Source: Paenibacillus sp. J2TS4 (GTDB lineage: Bacteria; Bacillota; Bacilli; Paenibacillales; NBRC-103111). From it: 64,000 bases of DNA. The position numbers and the translations under genes were made by a program. Below the pieces are notes generated by a model. It had not been told where the DNA came from. It saw only the letters and a list, made by a program, of their open reading frames with translations, and did no database searches. The first letter of the stretch is position 1. Each line of letters opens with the position of its first letter. The stretch is taken from positions 186,001-250,000 of the forward strand of contig NZ_BOSH01000002.1 in the NCBI RefSeq assembly GCF_018403245.1. Reading direction: 5' to 3'. Shown here piece after piece: positions 1 to 8,181 of the stretch.

Positions 1-1
1 G

Positions 2-1168
2 TTGACCGGGAAAGCAGAGTTTACCTATATATTGCAGCAATATCCGCCTGTGCTCATTCAATTCGCTGAGGTGATACGCATTCGTTGGCCCGATCTCCAA
101 TTAAGCGAACCTTATGCTGCGATGATAGCCGCTCAAGAACAAACCCTTCATTCTACAAGGGTGAAATCTTCAAACACGGCTTTTCACCGGGATATATTTG
201 AAGGCAGATGGGTAGAAGTTTTATTTGGTCTGGGAGGTGTATTCCTTCTTACTACCTTATTAGCTATCTTTTTGAAACAGCCGATATGGAATTATGCTGC
301 ATTATTAATGGGAGCTTTTGTGGGACCTGTTTCGTTCGTCGTTTATTTACGAAATTCCCAACTGTTAGGTTTTCGTCCCGGTAAGCTGATCTTTGTTTTT
401 CTTGCATCTGCGCTGGTAGCGATTCCTATGGCCTGGAATTTGGAACGAATATGGTTGTTTTCATCAAGTGCGGAAGCCTCTTTTTCTAGTATCCGTATTC
501 CGCTTGCTGTTGCATTAATAGAAGAAATCGCCAAGCTTGTGATCTGTGGCTGGATGATATGGAGAAGGAGATACCGCTTTTTGATGGATGCAATCGTGTT
601 TGGGGCGGCTGCTGGTATGGGTTTTGCTGCCGTAGAGACGGTGTTGTATGGATGGACGCAATTAACTCACCACTCAGGAAATATGCTGGGCGTGATCTGG
701 GCTAGAGCATTGTTCTCGCCATTTGGACATGGGACATGGACAGCGATCGCTGCTGCCGGTATTTGGTTTGGATTGATTGGGACGCATAGACGTGTGCTAT
801 TGGCGGTCGGTCTGCCCATTCTATCCGTCACTCTGCATACCCTGTGGAATTATGATATGACAACGGGCCATTGGCATATCCTGATCATGCTCTTGATTGG
901 TGTTTTGGGTTTATATGTACTCTACTTGCTTATGCGTACAGGACAGTCAGAGGAACAACAAGCGCTCGTGCGCATCAACCCCATACTGGATGAAGCCTGT
1001 TTTAACAGTGAATTCGAAGATATAGATGGTAGTGGAGAATGTACTGAAAGAAGGTCATCGTCCCTGCTCTATTGCGAAGCCTGTGACACCCAGTCGCCAC
1101 CGAATGCTCGTTACTGCGCACGATGTGGTCAATCTCTGCGCTTAAGAAGAAGCGATTTCACGGCATGA
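2..1168 (+). CDS. PrsW-family intramembrane glutamic protease with C-terminal zinc ribbon (5' end may be cut)
   Basis: Multi-pass membrane protein of 388 residues as seen. The PrsW/RceI-type protease motifs are visible: a Glu-Glu pair in IEEIAK (residues 174-175), a following FGAAAGMGFAAVET helix, an FGHG histidine and a late LHTLWN histidine. About eight hydrophobic segments lie between residues 75 and 310. After the membrane domain the tail carries CEAC and CARC pairs (about residues 357-376), a small zinc ribbon common in Firmicute members. In Bacillus, PrsW starts cleavage of the anti-sigma factor RsiW; the target here is unknown. The TTG at base 2 is at the window edge, so the true start may lie upstream. 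Confidence 0.85.
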   Translation: MTGKAEFTYILQQYPPVLIQFAEVIRIRWPDLQLSEPYAAMIAAQEQTLHSTRVKSSNTAFHRDIFEGRWVEVLFGLGGVFLLTTLLAIFLKQPIWNYAALLMGAFVGPVSFVVYLRNSQLLGFRPGKLIFVFLASALVAIPMAWNLERIWLFSSSAEASFSSIRIPLAVALIEEIAKLVICGWMIWRRRYRFLMDAIVFGAAAGMGFAAVETVLYGWTQLTHHSGNMLGVIWARALFSPFGHGTWTAIAAAGIWFGLIGTHRRVLLAVGLPILSVTLHTLWNYDMTTGHWHILIMLLIGVLGLYVLYLLMRTGQSEEQQALVRINPILDEACFNSEFEDIDGSGECTERRSSSLLYCEACDTQSPPNARYCARCGQSLRLRRSDFTA

Positions 1169-1210
1169 TAAGACAGACAGACTATACATAATACGAAATC
1201 TGACCAGATA

Positions 1211-1238
1211 AGACCTTTCGACGTTGAAGGGTCTTTTT
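1211..1238 (+). terminator. Intrinsic terminator after the PrsW-like gene
   Basis: An AGACC-type stem with the complementary GGGTCT arm is followed directly by a T run. It lies 43 bases after the stop codon of the protease gene. Confidence 0.75.
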
Positions 1239-1473
1239 GGGTCAAGTGTAAATCAAGACATTTTGTCCCATTGTCCAAGGCTCCAAATAATTTATGATAG
1301 GCGGATATCGGGATATAGTTTGGGTATGCGTTTGGCAGAATAGTTCAAATATAAATAATAATTCCCTTGTCATCCAATGTGGCTGAAGGCTATGTTAGTT
1401 CTATATCCTTACGAGGTGACGACATACAGTCAGTAAAGAAAAATTTGCCTGCCGACGCGGAAGGAGTTTTATA
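1239..1473. other. Intergenic stretch, no gene seen
   Basis: AT-rich sequence between the terminator and the next gene. No open frame with a convincing ribosome binding site was found apart from the GGAAGGAG site serving the gene at 1474. It presumably holds that gene's promoter, but no clear -35/-10 pair stands out. Confidence 0.4.
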
Positions 1474-2241
1474 ATGCTAACCAGAGATCATATTCTTTCT
1501 CATTTGGAGGAAGGTTTGCAAAAGCACCCGAGCATTTGGGCCATGTGGCTGGAAGGCTCGGATGGAACGGGCTCGTCGGATGAATATTCGGATATAGATA
1601 TCGTCGTAGCCGTTGAGGATGGTTTCGAGTCGGAAACCATTAGTTTATGTGAACAATTATTAAGCGAGCTTTCTTCTCTCGATTTATCCTATGAAGAACC
1701 GCGCCATAACCCAAGCAATAGATATAAAGTTTTTCATTTGGAAAATACGCCGGAGTCTCTATTATTAGATGTTAGTGTTCAGGGGCCAAGTATGAACTTC
1801 CCATTCGTCAGGGAGAATGATAGTGAAAACCCTAAGATTATCTTTGACAAGAAGGGAGTGGTCCGTTATACCGATTTAAACCAATCCGAGCTGAAGCATA
1901 AATTGCAAAATCGGCTTTATCATCTAGAGAATACCATACAGCAAAAAGTGAGAGTAGAGAAATACGTGAAGAGAGGCAAATTCATCGAGGCTATGGGGTA
2001 TTATCAGAAATTTATTATGACCCCGTTAATTGAGTTGTTGAGAATCAAGTACAAACCCATTAATTCGGACTATTATATTGTTTGCATTTCAAAGCACCTG
2101 CCTGAGGACGTTATTCAGCAATTAGAGACCTTCTATAAAGTTAATGCGGTGGCGGATATTAGCACCCATGTCAAGCAAGCCTATCAATGGTTTTATGAGG
2201 TGCTTGAAGAAGTTAAAATAGAATTAGAGCAGATGGGGTAA
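1474..2241 (+). CDS. Nucleotidyltransferase-fold protein (aminoglycoside adenylyltransferase-like)
   Basis: 255-residue soluble protein. The nucleotidyltransferase signature is clear: Gly28-Ser29, then the metal-binding pair Asp40-x-Asp42 in YSDIDIVV, and a likely third acidic residue at Asp99 (LLLDVSV). A helical C-terminal half follows, as in adenylyltransferases that modify aminoglycosides or lincosamides and in uncharacterised relatives. The substrate cannot be told from sequence. The start is well supported by GGAAGGAG upstream. The VOC gene follows after 43 bases with its own GGAGGA site, so the two may be cotranscribed. Confidence 0.8.
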   Translation: MLTRDHILSHLEEGLQKHPSIWAMWLEGSDGTGSSDEYSDIDIVVAVEDGFESETISLCEQLLSELSSLDLSYEEPRHNPSNRYKVFHLENTPESLLLDVSVQGPSMNFPFVRENDSENPKIIFDKKGVVRYTDLNQSELKHKLQNRLYHLENTIQQKVRVEKYVKRGKFIEAMGYYQKFIMTPLIELLRIKYKPINSDYYIVCISKHLPEDVIQQLETFYKVNAVADISTHVKQAYQWFYEVLEEVKIELEQMG

Positions 2242-2284
2242 CTCCAGGAAGACACTGCCAATCCTTATTTGGAGGAGGTACGGA

Positions 2285-2644
2285 ATGAAGGTTAAACGAA
2301 TAGTCACTAATATGGATACACAGGATATTGCGGCAGCGAAAAGTTTTTATCAGGACGTACTGGGACTCGATTTGTGGATGGATCACGGCTGGATTGTCAC
2401 TTACGGTTCGCATGAGAAAATGAGCGTACAAATCAGTTTTGCCTCACAGGGAGGCTCCGGTACGCCTACGCCTGATCTTTCGATTGAAGTCGATAATATT
2501 GAAGAAGCATATGAACGTATGAAAAGTGCAGGATTTCCGATAGAATACGGACCTTCAGACGAGCCTTGGGGGGTTCGGAGATTCTATGTCCGTGACCCTT
2601 TCGGCAAGCTCATCAATATACTGGCGCATATCCAATCGAATTAA
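2285..2644 (+). CDS. VOC (glyoxalase/bleomycin-resistance fold) family protein
   Basis: 119-residue single-domain vicinal-oxygen-chelate protein. The two beta-alpha-beta-beta-beta modules are recognisable: an N-terminal DIAAAKSFYQDVLGL stretch and a C-terminal VRRFYVRDPFGKLINI stretch. Members include glyoxalases, dioxygenases and drug-binding proteins; the substrate is not predictable here. The start has a TTGGAGGAGG site at good spacing. It follows a nucleotidyltransferase gene closely and is ended by a strong terminator, suggesting a two-gene unit. Confidence 0.85.
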   Translation: MKVKRIVTNMDTQDIAAAKSFYQDVLGLDLWMDHGWIVTYGSHEKMSVQISFASQGGSGTPTPDLSIEVDNIEEAYERMKSAGFPIEYGPSDEPWGVRRFYVRDPFGKLINILAHIQSN

Positions 2645-2658
2645 GCGCCATAGGAGTG

Positions 2659-2686
2659 AGGGCAACAGCATAAAGTTGCCCTTTTG
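2659..2686 (+). terminator. Intrinsic terminator after the VOC gene
   Basis: AGGGCAAC pairs with GTTGCCCT across an 8-base loop, followed by TTTTG. It sits 15 bases after the stop codon. Confidence 0.85.
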
Positions 2687-2777
2687 TTACTCTTTTATTT
2701 AAATAATTTGCATAAAAACCGATTAGTAACAAATTATATCTTTATGTAACAATCCAATTTTAAGGAGGTTTTTCGTT

Positions 2778-3341
2778 ATGCAACTCGCCGCGCATGAAGC
2801 TCAAGACTTGCATGAACTCGCGTTAAGCTGCGTCAACTCTATTACGAACATGGCTTGTTTTATAAATTTGGTTCAAGACGCAGAGCTAAAAGCTATTCTG
2901 CAGCAGCATTTCCCGCTGCATATTCAAGACTATAATATGAAGGCAGAATACTTGAGCAAGGCAGAAGGCACAGCTGCTAAATTACCGGTCCCTGATTTAC
3001 GACCCATCTTGCAGTCTTTTACCCAATCCCCCCAAACTCCAGTCCCGGTAACACCCCGAACAACGATTCAACAATTTAATGACCGGGAAATGGCTACCGC
3101 TTATTTGCTCACTTTAAAGCGAGCTGGGAGAGAATATGCATGGGCCGCTATGGAGATGAGCCATCCGGACATTCGAAGCTTTTTGGAGGATGCCTTCCGT
3201 ATGAGCTCCCATCATGCCTATGATGTTTGGCAATGGATGGTGAAAAAAGGCTTCTATCCGTTAGAGCCAGCTCCCCAAACAACGCTAAGCACATTAGGGG
3301 GGATGTACCAACTCGTTCAGGAGCCAGCGGTTGTGCAGTAG
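2778..3341 (+). CDS. Spore coat protein, CotF family
   Basis: 187-residue, mostly helical protein with two ferritin-like halves joined by a proline- and threonine-rich linker (about residues 75-100). The LLTLKRAGREYAWAAMEMSHPDIRSFLEDAF region resembles the Coat_F domain, in which two helical repeats carry similar motifs. Coat_F proteins are deposited on the spore coat in Bacillales. A TAAGGAGG site 6 bases ahead supports the start. The gene is monocistronic, with terminators on both sides. A sporulation sigma promoter would be expected but was not identified with confidence. Confidence 0.8.
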   Translation: MQLAAHEAQDLHELALSCVNSITNMACFINLVQDAELKAILQQHFPLHIQDYNMKAEYLSKAEGTAAKLPVPDLRPILQSFTQSPQTPVPVTPRTTIQQFNDREMATAYLLTLKRAGREYAWAAMEMSHPDIRSFLEDAFRMSSHHAYDVWQWMVKKGFYPLEPAPQTTLSTLGGMYQLVQEPAVVQ

Positions 3342-3351
3342 CTTAAATATC

Positions 3352-3388
3352 GATGCCCTCTTTACAAACATGAAGAGGGCATTTATTT
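3352..3388 (+). terminator. Intrinsic terminator after the coat protein gene
   Basis: GATGCCCTCTT pairs with AAGAGGGCAT around a 10-base loop, followed by TTATTT. It lies just after the CotF-like stop codon. Confidence 0.8.
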
Positions 3389-3454
3389 GATTCTTTAGAA
3401 AACGGAAGGAATTAATGCGAACAGATTATCAATACGAAGCTTGGGGGGATGAAA

Positions 3455-4291
3455 ATGGAAACGGAAATGTCTTATGGGAACGATTATCATTATTTACCCG
3501 TAACTTCGCTTGAGAGCGGAGCGGGGCAAGAAGTCCAGCCGGATCTGTTTAGTCAAACAATTCAAATCGTTAATGTTGCTCTCGTTGGTGATCCTGGGCA
3601 GGGTGAGTGGGTATTAGTGGATGCAGGAATGCCGAAATCTGCTGATGCTATTATTGCTGCTTGTGAAAGACGATTCGGTGCTAACAGCAGGCCTAACGGG
3701 ATCGTGTTAACACACGGCCATTTTGACCATGTTGGAGCCATTATTGAATTGGTCCGGCATTGGGATGTTCCAGTTTTTGCACACGAATTAGAAATGCCGT
3801 ATTTAACCGGAAAACAGAGCTATTCGGCTCCGGATCCTACAGTAGAGGGCGGAATGGTGGCTAAAATGTCCATGATATTTCCCATAGAGCCAATAAACCT
3901 AGGCCAACGAGTGGAGAAGCTGCCCTCAGACGGAACGATTCCCATCATGCCCCAATGGCGTTGGATTCATACTCCTGGGCATACACCCGGCCACATATCC
4001 TTATTCAGAGAAAGCGACAGTTCCCTGATCGCTGGCGATGCATTTGTAACAGTAAAGCAAGATTCCCTCTATAAAGTTGTTACACAAGAGCAGGAAATCA
4101 ATGGCCCGCCAAGATATCTTACCCCCGATTGGCAAGCAGCTTGGGAATCCGTCAAAAAGCTGCAAGCATTGAGCCCGGCCGTTGCCGTTACAGGTCATGG
4201 ACTGCCAATAACCGGTGAATTATTATCTGATGGCTTACAAAAACTGGACGATGAATTTGACCAAATTGCCATACCCGATTATGGAAAATAA
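3455..4291 (+). CDS. MBL-fold metallo-hydrolase
   Basis: Metallo-beta-lactamase superfamily protein of about 278 residues. The zinc motif HGHFDH is seen in LTHGHFDHVG, followed by the HTPGHTPGH histidine and the Asp of LIAGDAF, then a late GHG motif. These match the di-metal site of the family. Substrate class (lactone, thioester or other) is open. Three in-frame ATG codons occur at 3449, 3455 and 3467; 3455 is preferred because the GGGGGG tract at 3443-3448 is then 6 bases away, while 3449 would abut it. It appears to stand alone, convergent with the histidine kinase downstream. Confidence 0.85.
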   Translation: METEMSYGNDYHYLPVTSLESGAGQEVQPDLFSQTIQIVNVALVGDPGQGEWVLVDAGMPKSADAIIAACERRFGANSRPNGIVLTHGHFDHVGAIIELVRHWDVPVFAHELEMPYLTGKQSYSAPDPTVEGGMVAKMSMIFPIEPINLGQRVEKLPSDGTIPIMPQWRWIHTPGHTPGHISLFRESDSSLIAGDAFVTVKQDSLYKVVTQEQEINGPPRYLTPDWQAAWESVKKLQALSPAVAVTGHGLPITGELLSDGLQKLDDEFDQIAIPDYGK

Positions 4292-4407
4292 GTTAGGCAT
4301 TAGTGCTTTTTCCTTAGGATGGATATTTTCACATGGTGGTGATTACTAACTAACTTAAGAGGCCGAATACAATAAAAACGGTTCGCGAAGCGATGGATTG
4401 AAAATCA

Positions 4408-5751
4408 TTACATAGGCAATCGGACGATGAAGTGGGTCCCCTTTCCAAGGGTGCTTTCTACGTCAATGCTCCCATCATGTGCGGTTACGAATCCTTTGGC
4501 AATGGCAAGCCCGAGTCCCATTCCGCCGTTAAAACGGGCACGTGCTTCATCCGTCCGGTAAAATCGATCGAAGAGATGAGGCAGATGCTCCGGTTCGATT
4601 CCGGGTCCGGTGTCGGTCACGGTGATGCGAAGATAACCGGATGTACTGCCTTCGCTTGTTTCCCGGTCTATCCCGATCGTGATAGAGCCACCCTGAGGCG
4701 TATAATGGATGGCGTTCACAATCAAATTGAGAAAAACTTGAGTCATCCGATTGGGATCGATGTCAATTTCAGGGACTTCGGAATCACACGTCAAGAAGAT
4801 CCGGATCGATTTCCGATCGGTATCGGGAGTCACATGATCGACAATCCGGTTCAACAAGGTGGGCAGACTCGTTGCTTTACGCTCCATTGGCAATTTCCTG
4901 GATTCCGCCAACGAAAGCAAATGCAGGTCATCCACCAATCGAGTGAGGCGAATCAACTCATCCTGCAAAGACAGCAAGCTTTCCTGTTCCATCGGTTTGC
5001 CGCTCTGCTGTGCCAGGTCCAGCTTACCGCGTATGATCGTAATCGGCGTTCTCAATTCATGCGCTACATCGGCCACGAGGCTTCGGCGAACGTTTTCGGA
5101 GTTTTGAATCATCCGGGACATATCGTTGAAGGCCTGAGCTACTTTCCCGTATTCATCCTTGGTTGAAACAGGAGCCTGTATGCCGAATTCCCCCTTGCCC
5201 AGACGGTCAATGGCCGGGATCAATCGATAGAGAGGAGCAGTTAAACGCTTCGAGAGCCAATAGGCAACGCCAAGAGATATAGCGATGAACAGGCTGGCAC
5301 TCAGAATGAGAAGAAAGAGAACGGAAATGGGAATGCCGATTCGCATTTTGGATAAATAGGCGACTTCCGGGTCGTAATAATACAAAACGGCAATCGTTTG
5401 TCCGTTCAGGCGAACAGGCTTGGTGATCCCCAGCCTCTTGATCAGCAGATCGGTTTCGTCGCCACCCCGCAGCAGCACATTATTTTGGGTAGACAGCAAA
5501 AGAAAGCTGGCATTACGGGCTTGGCTCCACTCGTTGAAATCAAGCTGCTGAACACCTTCCCAGGAATGGCCGTGATTTTGGTAATAACGGCCAAGCGGTT
5601 CGGCCAACGATTCTATTTCCTCGCCCCGGGTAGCCGCCACCGCAACTTCTGCGGACTTCTGAACAACCAGATGAGTCACCAGAATGAAAACCCCACTCAT
5701 GGCGACGATAAACGAAGCCATAGCGAGAAATATCTTGCGGCTGACCTTCAT
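4408..5751 (-). CDS. Membrane sensor histidine kinase
   Basis: 447 residues. Domains in order: N-terminal membrane helix (about 7-28), an extracytoplasmic loop of about 110 residues, a second helix (about 137-163), HAMP, a dimerisation domain with the phospho-accepting His in VAHELRTP, and an ATP-binding domain with the N box (NAIHYTP), DTGPGIEP and GMGLGLAIA motifs. It is a complete class I kinase. The start codon overlaps the end of the response regulator gene by 4 bases, so the two are translationally coupled. The stimulus is unknown; the divergent membrane-protein genes at 6.7-8.0 kb are candidates for its targets. Confidence 0.9.
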   Translation of the reverse strand: MKVSRKIFLAMASFIVAMSGVFILVTHLVVQKSAEVAVAATRGEEIESLAEPLGRYYQNHGHSWEGVQQLDFNEWSQARNASFLLLSTQNNVLLRGGDETDLLIKRLGITKPVRLNGQTIAVLYYYDPEVAYLSKMRIGIPISVLFLLILSASLFIAISLGVAYWLSKRLTAPLYRLIPAIDRLGKGEFGIQAPVSTKDEYGKVAQAFNDMSRMIQNSENVRRSLVADVAHELRTPITIIRGKLDLAQQSGKPMEQESLLSLQDELIRLTRLVDDLHLLSLAESRKLPMERKATSLPTLLNRIVDHVTPDTDRKSIRIFLTCDSEVPEIDIDPNRMTQVFLNLIVNAIHYTPQGGSITIGIDRETSEGSTSGYLRITVTDTGPGIEPEHLPHLFDRFYRTDEARARFNGGMGLGLAIAKGFVTAHDGSIDVESTLGKGTHFIVRLPM

Positions 5752-6434
5752 GACCGGTCACCGAACCGATACCCGAATCCATATACCGTATGAATGTATA
5801 CGGGGCGCGAGGGGTCATCCTCGATTTTTTTGCGGATTCGACTGATATGAGCGTCCACGGTTCGTTCATCGTTCAGGATATCGTCCTCCAGCGCCGCTTG
5901 CAGCAATTGAAGGCGGCTGTATACAATTCCCGGCTTGGCGGCGATGGTCAGCAGAAGCTTGAATTCGGTAGGAGTCAGGGAGATTTCTTTCCCCTGTTTC
6001 CATACGCGGCACTGGGCTTCCGAGATCGTCAGGTCCATATATTCCAGAGTCTGCATCGGAATTTCGCGCCCGCCGATTCGCCGCAGGACGGATCGAATCC
6101 GGGCGGCCAGCTCCCGCAAGGAAAATGGCTTGGTAATATAATCATCCGCTCCGACCTCCAGCCCGATGATTTTATCGGCTTCCTCCGTTCTCGCCGTAAC
6201 CATAATGATTCCCATCTGTCCCATCTTCCGCAGCTCGCGGCACACCTCGAGACCGCTCATCTCCGGAAGCATCCAGTCCAGCACGACCAGGGAAGGCTGC
6301 ATTTCCCGGGCTTTATGAATCGCTTCCTTCCCCGTTCTTGCCGTCATGATGGTAAACCCCTCCTCCCGCAAGAAGGACTCCACAAATTCAAGCACCTTTT
6401 CCTCGTCGTCCACCAGCAGCAGCTTGTATGACAT
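5748..6434 (-). CDS. OmpR/PhoB-family response regulator
   Basis: 228 residues: a receiver domain (acidic DDEE near residue 8, phospho-acceptor Asp in LVVLDWMLP, Lys in YITKPF) and a winged-helix output domain ending in VYGFGYRF. An in-frame open stretch continues upstream to 6509, but the ATG at 6434 begins exactly at the usual family start (MSYKLLLVDDE) and has GGAAG about 9 bases before it. It partners the kinase that follows with a 4-base overlap. The gene diverges from the membrane-protein gene starting at 6669. Confidence 0.9.
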   Translation of the reverse strand: MSYKLLLVDDEEKVLEFVESFLREEGFTIMTARTGKEAIHKAREMQPSLVVLDWMLPEMSGLEVCRELRKMGQMGIIMVTARTEEADKIIGLEVGADDYITKPFSLRELAARIRSVLRRIGGREIPMQTLEYMDLTISEAQCRVWKQGKEISLTPTEFKLLLTIAAKPGIVYSRLQLLQAALEDDILNDERTVDAHISRIRKKIEDDPSRPVYIHTVYGFGYRFGDRS

Positions 6435-6668
6435 CCTTTCAACTTCCTTTTCCGCTATTTTTATTATCATTATACTAGGTCGTTTATACGTTTTGTGGGG
6501 ATTCGTCAAATTTCATCAAACCCGTAAAGGTTCGTCACAAGTTCACAACATTGTGCTGGTAAGATAAAGCCATATTCAGGAGTTAACAAAGCGGCGGTGG
6601 GCAAACAAGAGCCTAAGGCTTCAACCACCACAGTCTAGGGACCGGGGCGGAAAGGGGGAGAGGGATAG

Positions 6669-7577
6669 GTGCTCGTGTGGGTATTGAATGTATTTCTTGG
6701 CGGCTGGTTCGCATTGCAAATCCAATTGGACAGGAGAGTTCAAGGACATTGTGCCTTGAGGCAGTGGCAGACCAGTATTTCCACCGGCTTGTTAATCCTG
6801 GCTACCGGTTCCGCCGTTATGGCGTGCGGGCAGCTGTTAGTCAGGGAAGAATCGCTCCCTATGGTTTGGAACGGTTGCACCTATTTGGCGCTGCTCGTAA
6901 TGCTCCCGGTTCTGTTCAGGGATCTGTCCGTCATAGCTACAACGCCAAGCGGATTTTGCATCGGGATAAGCATTAATCTGATGGCTCTGGGAGGGATGCT
7001 TCCTGTTTCCCGGTTAATCTTCTGGATGCCGTTGATCGGGACGGCAGCTATGGTACTGTTATATGCAGGCTACTGTGGACTGCACCGGATATGTTCTCCC
7101 ATTCGCTCATTGTCGAACAATACAGGAGGAGGTTTGTTGCTAATGTCTGTTGAAACGAAATCAAATGAACGCCGCGGTAAAGTATCGGGACTTCTTTTTC
7201 TGGGTCTGGCCTGGCTATTGGCAGCCTGTGTTGTGATCCAAATCTTCATAGCCGGAATGGCCGTCTTTACCTCTCCGTCATACTGGCATAATCATATAGT
7301 GTTTATTCACTTATTTGAGTTTATTCCGATTTTGATGCTGATTTTCTCTTTTACCGGCCATCTGCCCCATTCATTGCGCTGGATGAGCGCAGCTCTATTT
7401 GTGATGATCTTTGCCCAGTTCTTTACCGCCAATCTTACCGGGGCCGGTGCATTTCATACGGTTATTGCCGCCGCGATGTTTTGGTTAGCTCTGCATGTGG
7501 CGATTCAGGCCAAGCGAATCATCATCGGTCCGGTTACGCAAAAAAGAAATTGCAAAGAATCTGGAAGCCGGACATAA
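6669..7577 (+). CDS. Two-part integral membrane protein, C-terminal half DUF6220-like
   Basis: 302 residues with about nine hydrophobic segments. Residues 1-158 form an unrecognised block of about five membrane helices. Residues 159-302 resemble stand-alone DUF6220 proteins: four helices with conserved features in FIAGMAVF, FEFIPILMLI and GAFHTVIAAAMFW. At 7143 there is an in-frame ATG (residue 159) preceded by a strong AGGAGGAGG at 7123-7131, about 11 bases before it, exactly where a separate DUF6220 protein would start. The frame is unbroken, so it may be a fusion, or one frame giving a long and a short product. The GTG start at 6669 has a GGGGGAGAGGG site. No function is established. Confidence 0.7.
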   Translation: MLVWVLNVFLGGWFALQIQLDRRVQGHCALRQWQTSISTGLLILATGSAVMACGQLLVREESLPMVWNGCTYLALLVMLPVLFRDLSVIATTPSGFCIGISINLMALGGMLPVSRLIFWMPLIGTAAMVLLYAGYCGLHRICSPIRSLSNNTGGGLLLMSVETKSNERRGKVSGLLFLGLAWLLAACVVIQIFIAGMAVFTSPSYWHNHIVFIHLFEFIPILMLIFSFTGHLPHSLRWMSAALFVMIFAQFFTANLTGAGAFHTVIAAAMFWLALHVAIQAKRIIIGPVTQKRNCKESGSRT

Positions 7578-7619
7578 CGCCGACCTCTAATAAAATGAAC
7601 TAAAGGAGCGGATTAGCTA

Positions 7620-8012
7620 ATGAAAAATTCATACCGCAAGCCATGGCCGCTTATTTTGGCTCTGGGGGCTCTGGCACTCATAAGACCGATCATGAGTATG
7701 CTCGGGCTGTTGGAACGAATAGGACAGCCTTTCGCCAGCATTATCGTAACCCTCATAATTACCTTTATTTGGATCTTGGTAGTTGTCTTCGCGCGTGTCA
7801 GGCAGCCACTGGTGGTGTTGCTGTTCACCGGGATAACCTATGGAGGGTTTGCGATCCTAATTAGCGCCATTCTTTCTCCCATCCTTACAGGCCAACTGCA
7901 AGGTCCTTTAACGAACCCGTTCGCCGTGATCAGCGTTCTGGTCACCAATGCCATCTGGGGACTCCTCGCAGGGCTGTTGGCGTCGGCATGGATGCGTGCG
8001 CGTCAGCTTTAA
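7620..8012 (+). CDS. Small four-helix membrane protein, unknown
   Basis: 130 residues, almost entirely hydrophobic, with about four membrane helices. It begins with a basic MKNSYRKPW segment and ends in WMRARQL, fitting an inside N- and C-terminus. I do not recognise the family with certainty; similar short proteins are annotated as hypothetical in Paenibacillus. AAAGGAG lies 9 bases before the ATG. It follows the DUF6220-like gene after 42 bases and is closed by a strong terminator, so the two probably form one operon, divergent from the two-component system. Confidence 0.7.
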   Translation: MKNSYRKPWPLILALGALALIRPIMSMLGLLERIGQPFASIIVTLIITFIWILVVVFARVRQPLVVLLFTGITYGGFAILISAILSPILTGQLQGPLTNPFAVISVLVTNAIWGLLAGLLASAWMRARQL

Positions 8013-8101
8013 GGGTTGTATTTAGGAATGTTACTGGATGCCGCTTTTTCAAGTCCGTTGTCAATCTTGGGACCGGGAAGAGGGAAGGGGCTGCCCCATA
8101 T

Positions 8102-8142
8102 AAAAACGAAAAGAAGGGTGACCCGCTTCTTCTCGTTTTTTT
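8102..8142 (+). terminator. Strong intrinsic terminator between convergent genes
   Basis: AAAACGAAAAGAAG pairs with CTTCTTCTCGTTTT across a GGTGACCCG loop, followed by a T run. The A-rich left arm means it could also work on the minus strand for the propeller gene. Confidence 0.85.
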
Positions 8143-8181
8143 GGCGTTTACTATTTTATAATGAACAATTCATATTAACAC

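Noticed and set aside
4432..5166. 244-codon open frame on the plus strand
   Set aside because: It is antisense to the histidine kinase gene, which has all expected domains.
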